DNA of 44,420 nucleotides from an uncultured Dorea sp. (GTDB taxonomy: Bacteria > Bacillota > Clostridia > Lachnospirales > Lachnospiraceae). Below are positions 44,366 to 44,420 of this stretch, piece by piece (positions within the stretch are counted from its first letter, which is position 1; each line of letters starts with the position of its first letter). The DNA lies in the NCBI GenBank assembly GCA_900543415.1, contig UQRE01000019.1, positions 1 to 44,420 of the forward strand, written 5' to 3'. Below the pieces are notes generated by a model. The model made no database searches and was not told where the DNA came from. It worked only from the letters and a program-made list of their open reading frames with translations. The translations under genes and the position numbers were made by a program.

Positions 44366-44420
44366 ACGGGTCCGATTCCCGTCAGCAGCTTTTCCATAAA
44401 ACCTTGTAGATACGGGAAAA
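44366..44420. repeat. attR: right copy of the 55-bp terminal direct repeat
   Basis: Identical to 1-55. The window ends inside or at the end of the repeat, so its true right edge is not visible. Confidence 0.88.

Overview
The window is a complete, or nearly complete, temperate siphophage genome integrated as a prophage. A 55-bp direct repeat (1-55 and 44366-44420) that reads like the 3' end of a tRNA gene closes both ends. The integrase gene sits just inside the left end, and paired 9-bp integrase arm sites flank both ends. Moderate-to-low GC, strong GGAGG ribosome-binding sites, TTG/GTG starts and protein families typical of Clostridia phages (ImmA, Gp15, XkdX, GP20 scaffold, minor capsid protein 2) point to a Bacillota host, most likely Lachnospiraceae. 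No host gene is visible.

Layout. 179-3697 (minus strand): lysogeny block with tyrosine integrase, two membrane proteins that may be lysogenic-conversion or exclusion genes, ImmA-type metallopeptidase and CI-like repressor. 3698-3916: control region with two face-to-face promoters and five AGAA-N4-TTCT operators. 3917-16622 (plus): early region. It holds a Cro-like protein, a RAMP-like protein behind a structured leader, many very small and often Cys-rich proteins, a DnaD-like replication protein, a short sliding-clamp-like protein, a Rad52/Sak-like annealing protein with an HNHc nuclease, a HAD phosphatase, Lar, DUF3850, a tRNA-like RNA and a second tyrosine recombinase. 16623-23616: packaging and head entry (terS, terL split by a group I intron, portal, a minor capsid gene broken by a homing-nuclease cassette, a cysteine-peptidase-like protein). 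23620-26927: small TM and HTH proteins, then a Gly/Asn/Cys-rich module. 26942-28290: a second homing nuclease (minus) and a KTR protein. 28310-28949: about 640 nt of structured noncoding DNA with tRNA-Ile(UAU) and tRNA-Gln(UUG). 29044-34890: scaffold, capsid, connectors, holin, tail tube and tail chaperones. 34901-43512: tape measure, baseplate and fibres, ending in a fibre gene with an oppositely oriented alternative C-terminus. 43515-44255: M15 endolysin.

How it works together. The repressor and ImmA maintain and release lysogeny. The early genes replicate and recombine DNA. TerS/TerL package it through the portal into an HK97-like head built on a GP20 scaffold. A flexible tail set by an 817-residue tape measure carries fibres whose tip seems switchable by DNA inversion. 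Holin and endolysin release progeny.

Most interesting signals: (1) an 868-bp invertible tail-fibre cassette with 12-bp inverted repeats in matching reading frame; (2) a stand-alone RAMP-like protein preceded by about 265 bp of nested, mutually exclusive inverted repeats; (3) three homing-endonuclease insertions, one in a group I intron placed in the terL Walker B motif and one with its own divergent ribbon-helix-helix gene, two promoters sharing one palindromic -35 box, and a downstream 10-nt gap between synonymous Ala codons; (4) unusual tRNAs inside a structured RNA region; (5) two leaders with competing hairpins that can hide a Shine-Dalgarno. All assignments come from reading the sequence; no search or folding program was run.
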